From: Candidatus Tanganyikabacteria bacterium
Lineage (GTDB): Bacteria > Cyanobacteriota > Sericytochromatia > S15B-MN24 > VGJW01
Assembly: GCA_016867235.1 (NCBI GenBank)
Contig: VGJY01000032.1
Coordinates: 1-33,009 of the forward strand
Length of the DNA stretch: 33,009 nucleotides
Reading direction: 5' to 3'
In this document: piece by piece, positions 15,726 through 24,430 of the stretch
Layout: every line of letters begins with the position of its first letter
How positions within the stretch are numbered: the stretch's first letter is position 1
Made by a program: the position numbers and the translations under genes
The notes under the pieces: generated by a model
What the model was told of the DNA's origin: nothing
Databases searched by the model: none
What the model saw: only the letters and a program-made list of their open reading frames with translations

Positions 15726-17570
15726 TTGGCCGTCCAGCACGACACGCGTCGGCCCGTGCGGTACGCCATCGAGCAGTATTACGCCATCCGCAAGACGCGG
15801 GGGGCGGCATTTTCGCCTGACGCCGCGGACATCGCGTTCATCTCCAACACCACCGGCACGGGCGAAGTCTGGCGGGTGCCCGCCACGGGCGGGTGGCCTC
15901 ACCAGGTGACGATCAGCGGCCGAAACGTCCACCAGGTCAGCTGGAGCCCCATCGGCGACACTCTGGTATTCACGGCCGATCACGACGGCGACGAGAATTT
16001 CGAACTCTTCAAGGTCCCCAAGTCCGGCGGGCTTCCCGCCGCCCTGGGCGAAGCGCCGGGTGCGCAGGCGCATTTCGGCGACTGGTCCCCGGACGGCCGG
16101 CAAGTCGTCTATGCCTCCAACAAGCGCAATCCCGCGTTCTTCGACCTGTACATCCTGGACGTCGAGACCGGCCACGAGCGCATCCTGTGGCAGGACGATC
16201 ACGTCAACATGGCGCTCACCTGGTCGCCCGACGGGCAGCACGTCCTGGCCCAACGATTCGAGCAAAACGCCAACCAGGATTTCTTTCTGGTCGACGCGCA
16301 TACCGGCGCGGCGCGCCACCTCACGCCTCACGAGGGCCTGGTGCGCCACTTCGGCGGGGTCTGGGAGCCTGGCGGGCGCGCTTTCCTCTACCTCACCGAC
16401 AGCGGCCGCAACTACATGGGCCTGGCGCGCATGGAAATCGCGACCGGCACCTGGGAGTACGTCGAGGAACCGCCGGCCGACGTCGTCGAGGTGGCGCAGT
16501 CCCGCGACGGGCGGTGGCGCGCGCTCACGGTCAACTGGGGCGGCAACTTCGTCCCGCAGGTGGTCGGCTTGCACTCCGGCGAGCGCCTCGTGCTGGGCGA
16601 ATTCTCGCTGGGCGTCACCTCCGAGCTCGCGTTCTCGCTGGCCGGCGATCGCCTCGCCTTCTATCACGAATCCGCCCGCACCTGCCGGGACCTGTGGGTC
16701 GTGGACCTCCCGCCGGCGGGGGCGGCCGCTGGCGGTCACCGCGGCTGCCGCCAGGTGACGTTCTCCAACGTCGGCGGCATCCCGGCCGACGACCTGGTGA
16801 TGCCCCAGAGCCTGGGCTACCGGTCCTTCGACGGCCTGGAAATCCCGTGCTTCCTGTTCGTGCCGCACGGCGGGCGGCCGGACGGCACCTTGCCCGCGGT
16901 CGTCTGGCCCCACGGCGGGCCCGACTACCAGGTGACCAACAACTTCTACCACTGGTTCCACGTGTTCACCGGCGCCGGCTACGTGGTCCTGGCCCCCAAC
17001 TTTCGCGGCAGCACCGGGTACGGCAAGGCCTACCAGAGCCTCAACCAGAAGGACTGGGGCGGCGCGAGCTTCCGCGATCTCATCGCCGGCGCCGACTACC
17101 TGGTCGAGAGCGGCTGGGCCGATCCCCGCAAGCTGGCGGTCGTGGGCGGCTCCTTCGGCGGGTTCATGGCACTGACCGCCGCCACCCGCGAAGCCGACCG
17201 CTGGGCCGCCGTGGTCGAGTTGTTCGGCCCCTCGAACCTCTTCACGTTCATCGAGAACACGCCGGCATGGTGGAAGCCCTACCTCTACGAGATGGTCGGC
17301 CATCCCGAACGCGATCGCGAGCAACTGGCCGAGCGCAGCCCGGTCAACTTCCTCGACCGGGTCAAGGCACCGTTGCTGGTGATCCAGGGAGCGCACGACC
17401 CGCGGGTGACCAAGACCGAGTCCGACCAGGTGGTCGAACGCCTGCGCGCCCTGGGTCGCGACGTCGAGTACCTGGTCTTCGAGGACGAAGGGCACGGCTT
17501 CTCGCGCACCGCCAACGAGATACGCGCCGCCCGCTCGGTCGTAACCTTCCTGGATCGGCACTTGAGTTGA
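15726..17570 (+). CDS. S9 family (prolyl oligopeptidase-type) serine peptidase
   Basis: This is an acylaminoacyl-peptidase/dipeptidyl-peptidase-like S9 enzyme that cleaves short peptides. The N-terminal 350 residues are a beta-propeller with repeated WSPDG-type blades (SWSPIGDTLVF, DWSPDGRQVVYASN, TWSPDGQHV). The alpha/beta-hydrolase domain has HGGPDYQ as oxyanion region and the triad S476 (GGSFGG), D558 (GAHDPRV) and H590 (DEGHGF), numbered from TTG 15726. TTG is preferred because AGGAGG (15713-15718) lies seven bases upstream. An ATG at 15720 is only one base from it and would add two residues. No signal peptide, so probably cytoplasmic. The stop overlaps the next gene's start (TTGA). Confidence 0.93.
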   Translation: MAVQHDTRRPVRYAIEQYYAIRKTRGAAFSPDAADIAFISNTTGTGEVWRVPATGGWPHQVTISGRNVHQVSWSPIGDTLVFTADHDGDENFELFKVPKSGGLPAALGEAPGAQAHFGDWSPDGRQVVYASNKRNPAFFDLYILDVETGHERILWQDDHVNMALTWSPDGQHVLAQRFEQNANQDFFLVDAHTGAARHLTPHEGLVRHFGGVWEPGGRAFLYLTDSGRNYMGLARMEIATGTWEYVEEPPADVVEVAQSRDGRWRALTVNWGGNFVPQVVGLHSGERLVLGEFSLGVTSELAFSLAGDRLAFYHESARTCRDLWVVDLPPAGAAAGGHRGCRQVTFSNVGGIPADDLVMPQSLGYRSFDGLEIPCFLFVPHGGRPDGTLPAVVWPHGGPDYQVTNNFYHWFHVFTGAGYVVLAPNFRGSTGYGKAYQSLNQKDWGGASFRDLIAGADYLVESGWADPRKLAVVGGSFGGFMALTAATREADRWAAVVELFGPSNLFTFIENTPAWWKPYLYEMVGHPERDREQLAERSPVNFLDRVKAPLLVIQGAHDPRVTKTESDQVVERLRALGRDVEYLVFEDEGHGFSRTANEIRAARSVVTFLDRHLS

Positions 17571-18169
17571 CCGATCTGCCGGTCCTGGTCGGGCAGTTGC
17601 ACGCCAGGCTCGATCAGGCGCTCGGTGAATCCCTGGGGCGCTTCGCGCAGGTGCCGACCCGCTGCGGGCCCGGCTGCGACGCGTGCTGCCACTACCCGGT
17701 GCAGGCGTCTCTCGCCGAATGCTTCGTCATCTACCGGCAGCTGCCGCCGGGCGCGATGGACCGGGTCCACGCCTATCGCGACGCCTTCCTGGCGCGCTAC
17801 GCGGAGCGGGGCGAGCCCAGGGACGACGAGGAGGCGGCGCTGCTGGGCTGGGGGCTGCCATGCCCTTTGCTGGTGGACGGCCGCTGCTCGGTCTACGATT
17901 GCCGTCCCATCGCCTGCCGCGCCTGCCACAGCTTCAGCGATCCCGCGCTATGCGCCCAGGTCCGCTCGCGGGTCATGCGGGATCCCGGCTGCCGCGACCT
18001 GGCCGACCAGGCGCTGCACCTCGCCCACCAGCTCGAGGATGCCCTCAGCCTGCCGCGCCGCACGACGCTGCTGCCGTTTCTGCTCTACGCCCTCGACCGG
18101 GAAGACGGCGCCACGCCGGAAGACCGGCTGGCGGCGCTGGCGCGGCGCCTGGCCGCGCCGGCCGGCTGA
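17567..18169 (+). CDS. YkgJ-type cysteine-cluster protein
   Basis: The 200-residue protein has the Cys pattern of the YkgJ family (predicted zinc- or iron-chelating): CGPGCDACC near residue 32, then PCPLLVDGRCSVYDCRPIACRACHSF in the middle, plus further cysteines (ALC, PGC). The sequence LLVDGRCSVYDCRPIACR is especially typical. The function of the family is not established; a role in metal-site or [Fe-S] handling is usually suggested. The chosen TTG at 17567 overlaps the S9 peptidase stop as TTGA, so translation is probably coupled. No Shine-Dalgarno is clear. The tail is helical with no membrane segment. Confidence 0.85.
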   Translation: MTDLPVLVGQLHARLDQALGESLGRFAQVPTRCGPGCDACCHYPVQASLAECFVIYRQLPPGAMDRVHAYRDAFLARYAERGEPRDDEEAALLGWGLPCPLLVDGRCSVYDCRPIACRACHSFSDPALCAQVRSRVMRDPGCRDLADQALHLAHQLEDALSLPRRTTLLPFLLYALDREDGATPEDRLAALARRLAAPAG

Positions 18170-18276
18170 TCGGCCTGCTTGATGACGCTGGAGGCCTGCA
18201 CCTCCACGGTCTCTACGGCCCTGGGCAACGCCCGCGAAGTCGACCGGAAGGTCAGGGGACCAGCGATTTCTAAAAG

Positions 18277-18825
18277 CTAGGGCTTCTGGAGCAACTGCCC
18301 GGTCAGGGCGTCGACGACGTACTCGCCCTCGGGCGCATTGAGGGTCCACTGCAGGCGGAACTGCGGATTGGCCTCGCCGAGACTGAGGTCGTGGACGCGG
18401 CGGCTCTTGAGCCCGTTTTTCTCGGCGATGGCGACGGCCTGCTTGCTGTCGATGTTGAAGCTGCCGCTGAGGATGGGGCGGGCGGCGGGATCCTTGCGGA
18501 TCTTGTACGTCTTGGTGCGCGAGCCGTCCCAGACGACGACGAGGGCCTCTTCCCGCTTGGCCGGCGCATAGAACGTATACGCCCAGTCGCCCGCCATGTA
18601 GCCGGCTTCGATGTCGGTCCCCTCTATGCGGGCGAGGCTCGCGGCGCCGTCCCACGGCCGGGCGGCCGACTGCGCGGCGAAGAGGCCGTCGCGGGCGGAC
18701 GCGAAGCCGACGGCCTTGGCGGCCACCTGGCTCATGGCGGTCACGGGCGCGATGTGCACGTTGCCGAAAGCGCCGCAGCCGGCGAGCAGCAGTGCGGCTC
18801 CGAGGCCCCAGGCGAAGTGTCGCAT
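18277..18825 (-). CDS. PepSY-like lipoprotein
   Basis: The 182-residue protein starts with a lipoprotein signal peptide (MRHFAWGLGAALLLAGC, lipobox LAGC), so it should be anchored to a membrane by a lipid on the Cys. The C-terminal half resembles a PepSY domain: FNIDSKQAVAIAEKNG, then a strand with FRLQWTLNAPEGEY and the closing VVDALTGQLLQ. PepSY domains are thought to inhibit or regulate peptidases outside the cell. ATG 18825 has a strong GGAGGAAGGG Shine-Dalgarno. The frame stays open upstream for another 74 codons, but that part lacks any signal and lies in the intergenic gap. The gene is divergent from the one at 18965. Confidence 0.85.
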   Translation of the reverse strand: MRHFAWGLGAALLLAGCGAFGNVHIAPVTAMSQVAAKAVGFASARDGLFAAQSAARPWDGAASLARIEGTDIEAGYMAGDWAYTFYAPAKREEALVVVWDGSRTKTYKIRKDPAARPILSGSFNIDSKQAVAIAEKNGLKSRRVHDLSLGEANPQFRLQWTLNAPEGEYVVDALTGQLLQKP

Positions 18826-18837
18826 CCCTTCCTCCTG

Positions 18838-18866
18838 TTTACCAGATATTAACGCCCCCTTAAGAA
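18838..18866. promoter_or_regulatory. Three TTA boxes at 10-11 bp spacing
   Basis: TTTACCAG (18838), ATTAACGC (18848) and CTTAAGAA (18859) follow each other at 10 and 11 bp in the gap between divergent genes. They resemble the boxes of the shared 55-bp block, but the flanking sequence is not conserved. This could be another site for the same kind of regulator, or chance in an AT-richer promoter. Confidence 0.3.
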
Positions 18867-18964
18867 TACCTCCGAAAGGCCTGCCGGGTAAAGAGGAGTT
18901 GGGGGGAACGCACCTGGACTGGATCCATGCCGAGCACGAGGCCGCCCCGACCGCCGGGGCGGCG

Positions 18965-20119
18965 ATGCAGCGCGATCCGCGCCAGTCCTCGCGCTCGGGG
19001 CCCCTGCCCCGGCTACCGCTATGGCCGCACGATCCGCCCGCCGGCACCGTGGAAGCGCTGCCGCCGGCTCATTCCCTGCCGCCTCACTGGAGCTTCACCG
19101 CGGCCGCCTTCACGGTTTTCGCCGAGATCGGCTCGGCGGTCGGAAGCCGCGAGCGGCAGCGCAGGCCGGAGACGCCGTTGCCGCCCCGCCCGCCGGCGCC
19201 CGGCGCCGGCCACGGCCTCGCGTTCGCGATCAGCGCGGCCTTTGCCGAGGGCCGCATCGCCGTGGGCGCCGCAGGGCGGGCCGGCGGCGCGCTTGCCGCC
19301 GATGCCCGCAACGGCAAGGCCCTCGCGGGCCCGAGGCCGGGCTGGGAACACCTGCCGGAGGTCGTCGTCGCCGGCCTCCTGCGCGACGCCGGGGCGGGCG
19401 ACGTCGAAGTCCGCCGCTTCCTGACGTTCGGGGCGGCGATGAACCGCGGCCAGGATCCAGACGCCCTCTGGCTGGCGGCCCTCGACGCGCTCCGCCTGGC
19501 GCCCTGGCTGTTCGATCCCGACTCCGTGGCCGACGCGGCCCAGATCGCCGACGCATTGCGGGCCGCCCGCCTGTCGGTCTCGCCGTTCGCCGACGCCCTG
19601 GCCTGGCGTGCCATCTCGCTGCACCTCTTCCTCCCCGGTCCCATCTCCGCGGCCGTCGTCTCGGGAGAAGGCGACGCCCCCGAGTTGCTCGCGGCCCTGT
19701 CCGCGCTGGACCCCGCCACCGGGGCCAGGCACTTCCCCCTGCTGTGCGCGCCGCGCACGGCCGGCCGCTGGGTGCGCATGCTGGCCGTCCCCGGCCGCGC
19801 CCGGATTGCCAACCTGGCTCAGGTGCCGCTCACCGTGGACGGCGCCGTGCGCCGCGCCGGGGAGGCCCTGGGCGTCACGCACACCCGCGGCCTCCCGCTC
19901 GAGGCGGTGAGGCCCCACATCCAGGCCGTGTGGCAGCAGGACGTCGCCACGGGCGGCGCGGTCGGGCCGCCGGGCCTCGAAGGCACCGCCGCGGCCCTGG
20001 AGCCGGCGCTCTCGTACCTCGGCCGCTGGGGTTGCGGGCCCTGCGGGCGCGCCGGCCACAGGCGGCCCGTGGCAGACGTCTGCGCCGCGTGCACCCTCCC
20101 GGAACCGCACCGATGCTAA
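18965..20119 (+). CDS. Candidate HhH-GPD-type DNA glycosylase-like protein
   Basis: The assignment is tentative. The segment AVPGRARIANLAQVPLTVD followed by GAVRRAGEALGV resembles the helix-hairpin-helix plus catalytic-Asp region of endonuclease III relatives (PG...A...VD..v.R). The C-terminus begins YLGRWGC and has five cysteines (CGPC, CAAC, final C), similar in place to the [4Fe-4S] loop of those enzymes but with different spacing. No catalytic Lys is seen in the hairpin. The N-terminal 100 residues are Pro/Ala-rich. A zinc-ribbon protein of other function is the alternative. The start is uncertain: ATG 18965 lacks a Shine-Dalgarno, and TTG 18899 lies upstream in frame. The next gene begins ten bases after the stop, so the two are probably co-transcribed. 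Confidence 0.6.
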   Translation: MQRDPRQSSRSGPLPRLPLWPHDPPAGTVEALPPAHSLPPHWSFTAAAFTVFAEIGSAVGSRERQRRPETPLPPRPPAPGAGHGLAFAISAAFAEGRIAVGAAGRAGGALAADARNGKALAGPRPGWEHLPEVVVAGLLRDAGAGDVEVRRFLTFGAAMNRGQDPDALWLAALDALRLAPWLFDPDSVADAAQIADALRAARLSVSPFADALAWRAISLHLFLPGPISAAVVSGEGDAPELLAALSALDPATGARHFPLLCAPRTAGRWVRMLAVPGRARIANLAQVPLTVDGAVRRAGEALGVTHTRGLPLEAVRPHIQAVWQQDVATGGAVGPPGLEGTAAALEPALSYLGRWGCGPCGRAGHRRPVADVCAACTLPEPHRC

Positions 20120-20129
20120 AATGTAGACC

Positions 20130-21881
20130 TTGAAGCGGCAAGCGTACCTGGCGGCCGAGTACGGGCCCTTCCGCTGGCAGGACAAGCCGGCGGCGACACA
20201 GCGCGCCGCCTTCGCGTTCCCCAATGTCTACCACCTCGGGATGAGCAACCTGGGGTTCCAGCTCGTCTGGCGGCACGCCCACGAGCACCCGGATACCTGC
20301 GCGGAGCGGGTCTTCCTGCCAGATCCGGACGAGGACGCCACGCCGCTTTCCCTGGAAACGGGCCGCAAGTTGCGGGACTTCGACGTCCTGGCCTTCGCGC
20401 TCTCGTACGAGCAGGACTACCTCAACGTCCTGCGCATGCTCGACCTCGGACGCATCCCGCGTCGCGGTGCCAGCCGCGACCGGTCGCACCCCCTGATCAT
20501 CGCGGGCGGTCCGGCGCTCTGGGGCAATCCGGAGCCCGTGGCGCCCTTTCTCGATGCCATCGTCATCGGCGACGGCGAGGAGGCCATCGGCCGGATCCTC
20601 GACACGGTTCGCGACCACCGGGGCGCAAGCCGGCCGGAAGTGCTCGCCGCGCTCGGGCGCCTGGCTGGCGTTTACGTGCCGGCCCTCTACGAGCCCGTTT
20701 ACTCGCCGGACGGCTACTTCGAGGGGCTGGAACCGCTGGGCGACGCGCCCAGCCACGTCGAACGCCTCTGGGTGAGGGACGTGGATCGATTCCCCGCCGA
20801 GAGCGCCGTCCTCACCCCCCACACCGAGTTCGCCGACACGTACCTGATCGAGATCGCTCGCGGCTGCTCGCGGGCCTGCCGCTTCTGCATGGCCGGCTTC
20901 ATCACGCGTCCGGTCCGCTACCGGCAACTGCCCGAACTGGTGAGCCAGGTCGATCGCGGCCTGCGACACTCGCGCAAGATCGGCCTGCTGTCTGCCTCGG
21001 TGTCCGATCACCCTGATCTGATGGCCCTCGGCGAGCACCTCCTGACGCGAGACGTCCGGCTGTACATGTCGAGCATTCGCGCCGACGCCATCACCCCCGA
21101 ATTCGTGCGCCTGCTGCGGCACGGCGGTCTCAAAAGCCTCACGGTGGCGCCCGAGGCCGGTAGCGAGCGCATGCGGGCCCGCATCAGCAAGCACCTCACG
21201 CACGCCGAACTCATGCGCTGCGTGACGTATGCCGGCGCGGGCGGCATGACCGGTGTCAAGTTCTACGTCATGGTCGGGTTGCCCCACGAGACCGACGAGG
21301 ACATCCTCGCGATCGTCGATCTGCTGAACGACACGGTGAAGACCGGCCGTCCCCTGGGCATGCGGCAGTTCGTCATCGACCTGCACCCGTTCGTGCCCAA
21401 GGCGTTCACGCCCTACCAGTGGGAACCGCAGGCGTCACCCGAACGCTTCGAGCGGATCTTCGACCTGCTGCGCCGCCCCCTCGCCAAGCTAGGCGTACAG
21501 ACGCGCTTCGACTCGCCGGCCTGGGCGATCGTGCAGGAGCTACTGGCGCGGGGCGACCGGCGCAGCGGCGACGTCATGGAGACCGCCCTCGCGGGCGGCG
21601 GCAACCTGTCGGCCTACCGCCGCGCCATCCGCGACCACGGCATCCCGCGCCGCTTCTACGACGGCGCGCCCACCCCCTGGGATCACATCGCGAGCGGCAT
21701 GAGCACCCGGTTCATGGTCCTCGAAGCCATGAAGGCGGAGAGCGAGTTGCAGAGCCCGCCCTGCCCCATCGTCGCCCCGTTGCCGCTCTCCGCGGTCGAG
21801 TGCCGCCGCTGCGGAGTGTGTCAGGCCCTCGATTTCGAGCCTATCGAAACGGCCGTTAGGATGCCATTGGCGAGGGTATAG
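20130..21881 (+). CDS. B12-binding-type radical SAM protein (TIGR03960-like)
   Basis: The 583-residue protein has an N-terminal Rossmann-like half of the type preceding radical SAM cores (PNVYHLGMSNLGFQLVW, LIIAGGPALWGNPEPV, FLDAIVIGDGEEA). The SAM core carries the cluster motif CSRACRFC (C246, C250, C253) that binds [4Fe-4S] and S-adenosylmethionine. Further core landmarks are SVSDHPD, SSIRADAITPE, LTVAPEAGSERMR and MVGLPHETDED. A CRRCGVC pair lies near the C-terminus. This matches the uncharacterised family often found alone or fused to a DUF2344-type domain; the substrate is unknown to me. The start is TTG 20130 without a clear Shine-Dalgarno. It is read together with the preceding gene. 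Confidence 0.88.
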   Translation: MKRQAYLAAEYGPFRWQDKPAATQRAAFAFPNVYHLGMSNLGFQLVWRHAHEHPDTCAERVFLPDPDEDATPLSLETGRKLRDFDVLAFALSYEQDYLNVLRMLDLGRIPRRGASRDRSHPLIIAGGPALWGNPEPVAPFLDAIVIGDGEEAIGRILDTVRDHRGASRPEVLAALGRLAGVYVPALYEPVYSPDGYFEGLEPLGDAPSHVERLWVRDVDRFPAESAVLTPHTEFADTYLIEIARGCSRACRFCMAGFITRPVRYRQLPELVSQVDRGLRHSRKIGLLSASVSDHPDLMALGEHLLTRDVRLYMSSIRADAITPEFVRLLRHGGLKSLTVAPEAGSERMRARISKHLTHAELMRCVTYAGAGGMTGVKFYVMVGLPHETDEDILAIVDLLNDTVKTGRPLGMRQFVIDLHPFVPKAFTPYQWEPQASPERFERIFDLLRRPLAKLGVQTRFDSPAWAIVQELLARGDRRSGDVMETALAGGGNLSAYRRAIRDHGIPRRFYDGAPTPWDHIASGMSTRFMVLEAMKAESELQSPPCPIVAPLPLSAVECRRCGVCQALDFEPIETAVRMPLARV

Positions 21882-21922
21882 TCGGATAGCCTGTCGGGGG
21901 TTCGAGAGGGTATCTTACTCGC

Positions 21923-23473
21923 ATGCGCTGTCCCGGTCTTGCCTACGTCGCCACGCTCTCCGGAGTGCTCCTCGCCGCTCCTGCCTTCGCGCAGGGCGAC
22001 GCCACCAGTAGCGCCCCGGCGGGTCCCTCCGCGGAGACCATGGCCGACCTGGCGCCCAACCATTGGGCCTACAACGCCATCAAGCTCCTGATGGAGCGCT
22101 ACCGCGTCATGGGCGGCTTCCCCGACAAGACCTTCCGCGGAGAGAAGGGCGTCAGCCGCTACGAACTGGCGGCCGCCCTCGTGCAGATCATGGACAAGCT
22201 GGACGCCAAGGGCTCCGAACGCGTGGCCCCGTCCGATCGCGACCTCGTGGACAAGCTGCGCAAGGAGTTCACCAGCGAGATCGGCCAGGTCTCGGCGATC
22301 CGCACTCAGACCCAGGAACTGGGCAAGAAGGTCATCACGCTCGAAACCGACGTCAAGGATCTCAAAGGCTGGAAAGACGGCTTCCAGATGCCCAAAATAG
22401 TCGACAAGGTCAAGGGCCGCGTCGACGTGTCGCTCATGGACGATCCGGAGGACAAGCTCTTCCCCTACTGGACCACGTCTGCGCAGATCTCCGTGTCGGG
22501 CAAGGTGAGCGACAGCGTCTCGACCTCGTTCTCGCTCTCCGGCGGCCAGGCCGCCCGGCAGATCAGCGTGTCGCCGGCCATCGCCGGCGCCGACAAGCCG
22601 CCGTCCAGCGCCCTGACGCTGGGCGGCAACGCCGCGCTCTCGGCCAAGTTCCCGGGAGATCTCAACTGGACCACCCAGTTCGGCTACTTCAAGCTCAGCG
22701 GCCTGATGGGCATGCGCGGCTACGCCGGCCACTGGTGGGACGGCATCATCGGCAGCGGCCTGGCCGAACCGTCGGCCAACCCGTCGCGCAGCGGCGCCCG
22801 CGACATGGCTCTGGGCACCAAGCTCACCTGGGGCGGCCTGGGCGTCGCCGCCGGGGTGAGCAGCCAGATCGCCGCCGCGTACACGGGCTGGGACTTCGGC
22901 TTCGGCAACATCAATCTGGTCGCCGACACCGACCACGACAGCGTCAACCTCGAGCGCGTGCTCGCCGCGAAGAACCGCGACCGGCCGTATGCGATGGCCA
23001 CCAGCCTGAACCTCGGCAGCGAGCAACTGGGCCTCGTGCTGCGCGGCGGGGTCAAGGGCACCGGCAACTTCTTCACCGAGGGCGCCTATCAGCCCTTCGC
23101 GGCGGTGCAGACCGTCTTCAACATCGGCGGCGTCGAGATCGCCGCCGGCACCGACTTCAAGATGGGCACCGAGAAGACCAGCCCGACGCAGCAGATCCGG
23201 CCCGCGGCGTACGTCTTCGTCCCGGCCTTGCACCCGCAATTGCCCACCATCCTGTTCGGCGTCGTGGACGTCGAGACCCTCCAGGGCGGCGGCGGCAAGC
23301 CCGGCGGGCCGGGCTCGCTGCTGGGCGACAAGTCGGGCATGACCCTGCAGTTCGGGTACGATAACCCCATACTGCCCAACCTCACGATCGAGGCGGATTA
23401 CCAGCAGGATGTCCTCTTCTCGGACAAGTACGACGGCTGGGGATACGCCGTCTCCACCGGCGTCGAGTTCTAG
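21923..23473 (+). CDS. SLH-domain porin-like outer-membrane protein
   Basis: The 516-residue protein starts with a Sec signal peptide (cleavage expected after APAFA, residue 23). One SLH domain follows (about 36-92, ADLAPNHWAYNAIKLLMERYRVMGGFPD to YELAAALVQIMDKL). Next is a charged coiled-coil-like stretch (100-140), then about 370 residues of alternating strands with many Gly, Ser and aromatic residues, ending in Phe (STGVEF). This is the layout of cyanobacterial SLH porins, where SLH binds the wall and the barrel sits in the outer membrane. The ending is typical of barrel proteins recognised by BamA. It implies a diderm envelope. ATG 21923 has GAGAGGG upstream. Confidence 0.9.
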   Translation: MRCPGLAYVATLSGVLLAAPAFAQGDATSSAPAGPSAETMADLAPNHWAYNAIKLLMERYRVMGGFPDKTFRGEKGVSRYELAAALVQIMDKLDAKGSERVAPSDRDLVDKLRKEFTSEIGQVSAIRTQTQELGKKVITLETDVKDLKGWKDGFQMPKIVDKVKGRVDVSLMDDPEDKLFPYWTTSAQISVSGKVSDSVSTSFSLSGGQAARQISVSPAIAGADKPPSSALTLGGNAALSAKFPGDLNWTTQFGYFKLSGLMGMRGYAGHWWDGIIGSGLAEPSANPSRSGARDMALGTKLTWGGLGVAAGVSSQIAAAYTGWDFGFGNINLVADTDHDSVNLERVLAAKNRDRPYAMATSLNLGSEQLGLVLRGGVKGTGNFFTEGAYQPFAAVQTVFNIGGVEIAAGTDFKMGTEKTSPTQQIRPAAYVFVPALHPQLPTILFGVVDVETLQGGGGKPGGPGSLLGDKSGMTLQFGYDNPILPNLTIEADYQQDVLFSDKYDGWGYAVSTGVEF

Positions 23474-23481
23474 GACGGCCA

Positions 23482-23558
23482 GTCGGCCTGCCTGCTTCGT
23501 TGCGCAGAGGCCGACCGGTCCTCACGTACCGCCCGTGTACGCTTCGGCCCGGTCGGCC
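23482..23558 (+). other. Mutually exclusive hairpins after the porin gene
   Basis: GTCGGCC (23482-23488) can pair with GGCCGAC (23509-23515). That segment also forms part of a stronger 10-bp stem, GGCCGACCGG (23509-23518) with CCGGTCGGCC (23549-23558), which has CGTAC/GTACG inside and TTT after it. The strong form could terminate porin transcription. The alternative pairing gives an attenuator-like choice. Confidence 0.4.
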
Positions 23559-23630
23559 TTTCGCGCGCCTCGCATCCAGGCCGCCTGGCCATGCCTAGAA
23601 ACACCTTGTCGCTTCGTTTCGCAGAGGCCG
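23494..23630 (+). repeat. Pair of 20-bp direct repeats, 117 bp apart
   Basis: The 20-bp sequence starting GCTTCGTTGCGC occurs at 23494-23513 and again, with one mismatch, at 23611-23630. Each copy leads into a hairpin. The pair frames the gap between the porin gene and the next lipoprotein gene. Confidence 0.6.
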
Positions 23631-23666
23631 GCGCCACTCGATTTTGGGTGGGGCCGGCGTCTCTGC
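23621..23666 (+). other. Long hairpin before the lipoprotein gene
   Basis: The arms 23621-23637 and 23648-23666 pair through GCAGAG/CTCTGC, GCCGGC/GCCGGC and CCAC/GTGG. The stem is about 17 bp with small bulges, and it ends 17 bp before the ATG at 23684. It is probably a 5'-leader structure or a repetitive-element hairpin. Confidence 0.5.
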
Positions 23667-23683
23667 CGGCCCGGGAGTGGGCG

Positions 23684-24400
23684 ATGAGGAGGGCCTGGGG
23701 GGCTCTCGTCCTCGCTCTCGCCCTGACGGGCTGCCCGTGGTTCGACACGCCGGTGGCGGGCGGTTCGGTCGAGGGCAAGGTGCAGTTCGGCGGCCGGCCG
23801 GCGCCCGGCAAGGTCGTGACGTTGCTGGTGGCGCAGGGCGGATCGTTCGTGACGGCCCAGCCGGCGACGGCTTCCACCAACGTGCTGGGCGACTACCGGT
23901 TCACCGGCCTCAAGGCCGGCGCCTACAAGGTCACCTACGTATCCCAGGCGGTGCCCGACGGCAACAACGTCAAGCGCGATCCCAACGAGATCGGCATCTG
24001 GCGCACCAAGGCCCGCGACGTGTCGAGCAGCGCCGGAGTGCGCATGCCCCCCTTCGACGTGGCATACAACGGCCTGATCTACCCGGCCACCGGCATCGCG
24101 TACGTCGCGGGCAAGGGGCTCCCGCTGCCGTTCCACTGGTCGACCCACCTCCAGGCCCAGAAGTACCAGCTCATCATCTACGCCAACGACCTCGGGAAAG
24201 AGCCGTCGCACTTCAAGTCCCGATGGGAGTCCCACCCCACCGCCCTCTACGAGGACGACGTCCGCACCGGGAAGTACTCCTGGGAGGTCGTCATCGACGC
24301 CGGGGAAGCCGGCGAAGGCCGCTCCCTGGTGCGTCGCCTGGACATGGGACCGCCCAGTGCGAACCCGGGAACCGGCGAGCCCGGCATCCCGACGCCGTGA
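23684..24400 (+). CDS. Lipoprotein with carboxypeptidase-regulatory-like domain
   Basis: The 238-residue protein has a lipoprotein signal (MRRAWGALVLALALTGC, lipobox LTGC). A beta-sandwich like carboxypeptidase-regulatory domains follows at about residues 28-85 (SVEGKVQFGGRPAPGKVVTL to YRFTGLKAGAYKVTY). The second half (about 120-225) looks like a further beta domain (HWSTHLQAQKYQLIIYA, GKYSWEVVIDAG). It is probably a surface or periplasmic structural or binding protein with no enzyme motif. ATG 23684 is chosen for the lipobox and the GGGAG about seven bases upstream. The same frame is open upstream to 23591, but that part crosses the hairpin. It converges on the pilin operon with a 30-bp gap. 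Confidence 0.82.
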   Translation: MRRAWGALVLALALTGCPWFDTPVAGGSVEGKVQFGGRPAPGKVVTLLVAQGGSFVTAQPATASTNVLGDYRFTGLKAGAYKVTYVSQAVPDGNNVKRDPNEIGIWRTKARDVSSSAGVRMPPFDVAYNGLIYPATGIAYVAGKGLPLPFHWSTHLQAQKYQLIIYANDLGKEPSHFKSRWESHPTALYEDDVRTGKYSWEVVIDAGEAGEGRSLVRRLDMGPPSANPGTGEPGIPTP

Positions 24401-24430
24401 CGCCAGCGGTCGGTACGGAGGCCCGCTCCG

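Noticed and set aside
15582-17561. Minus-strand frame of 659 codons
   Set aside because: It is antisense to the S9 peptidase, whose catalytic triad and propeller are clear.
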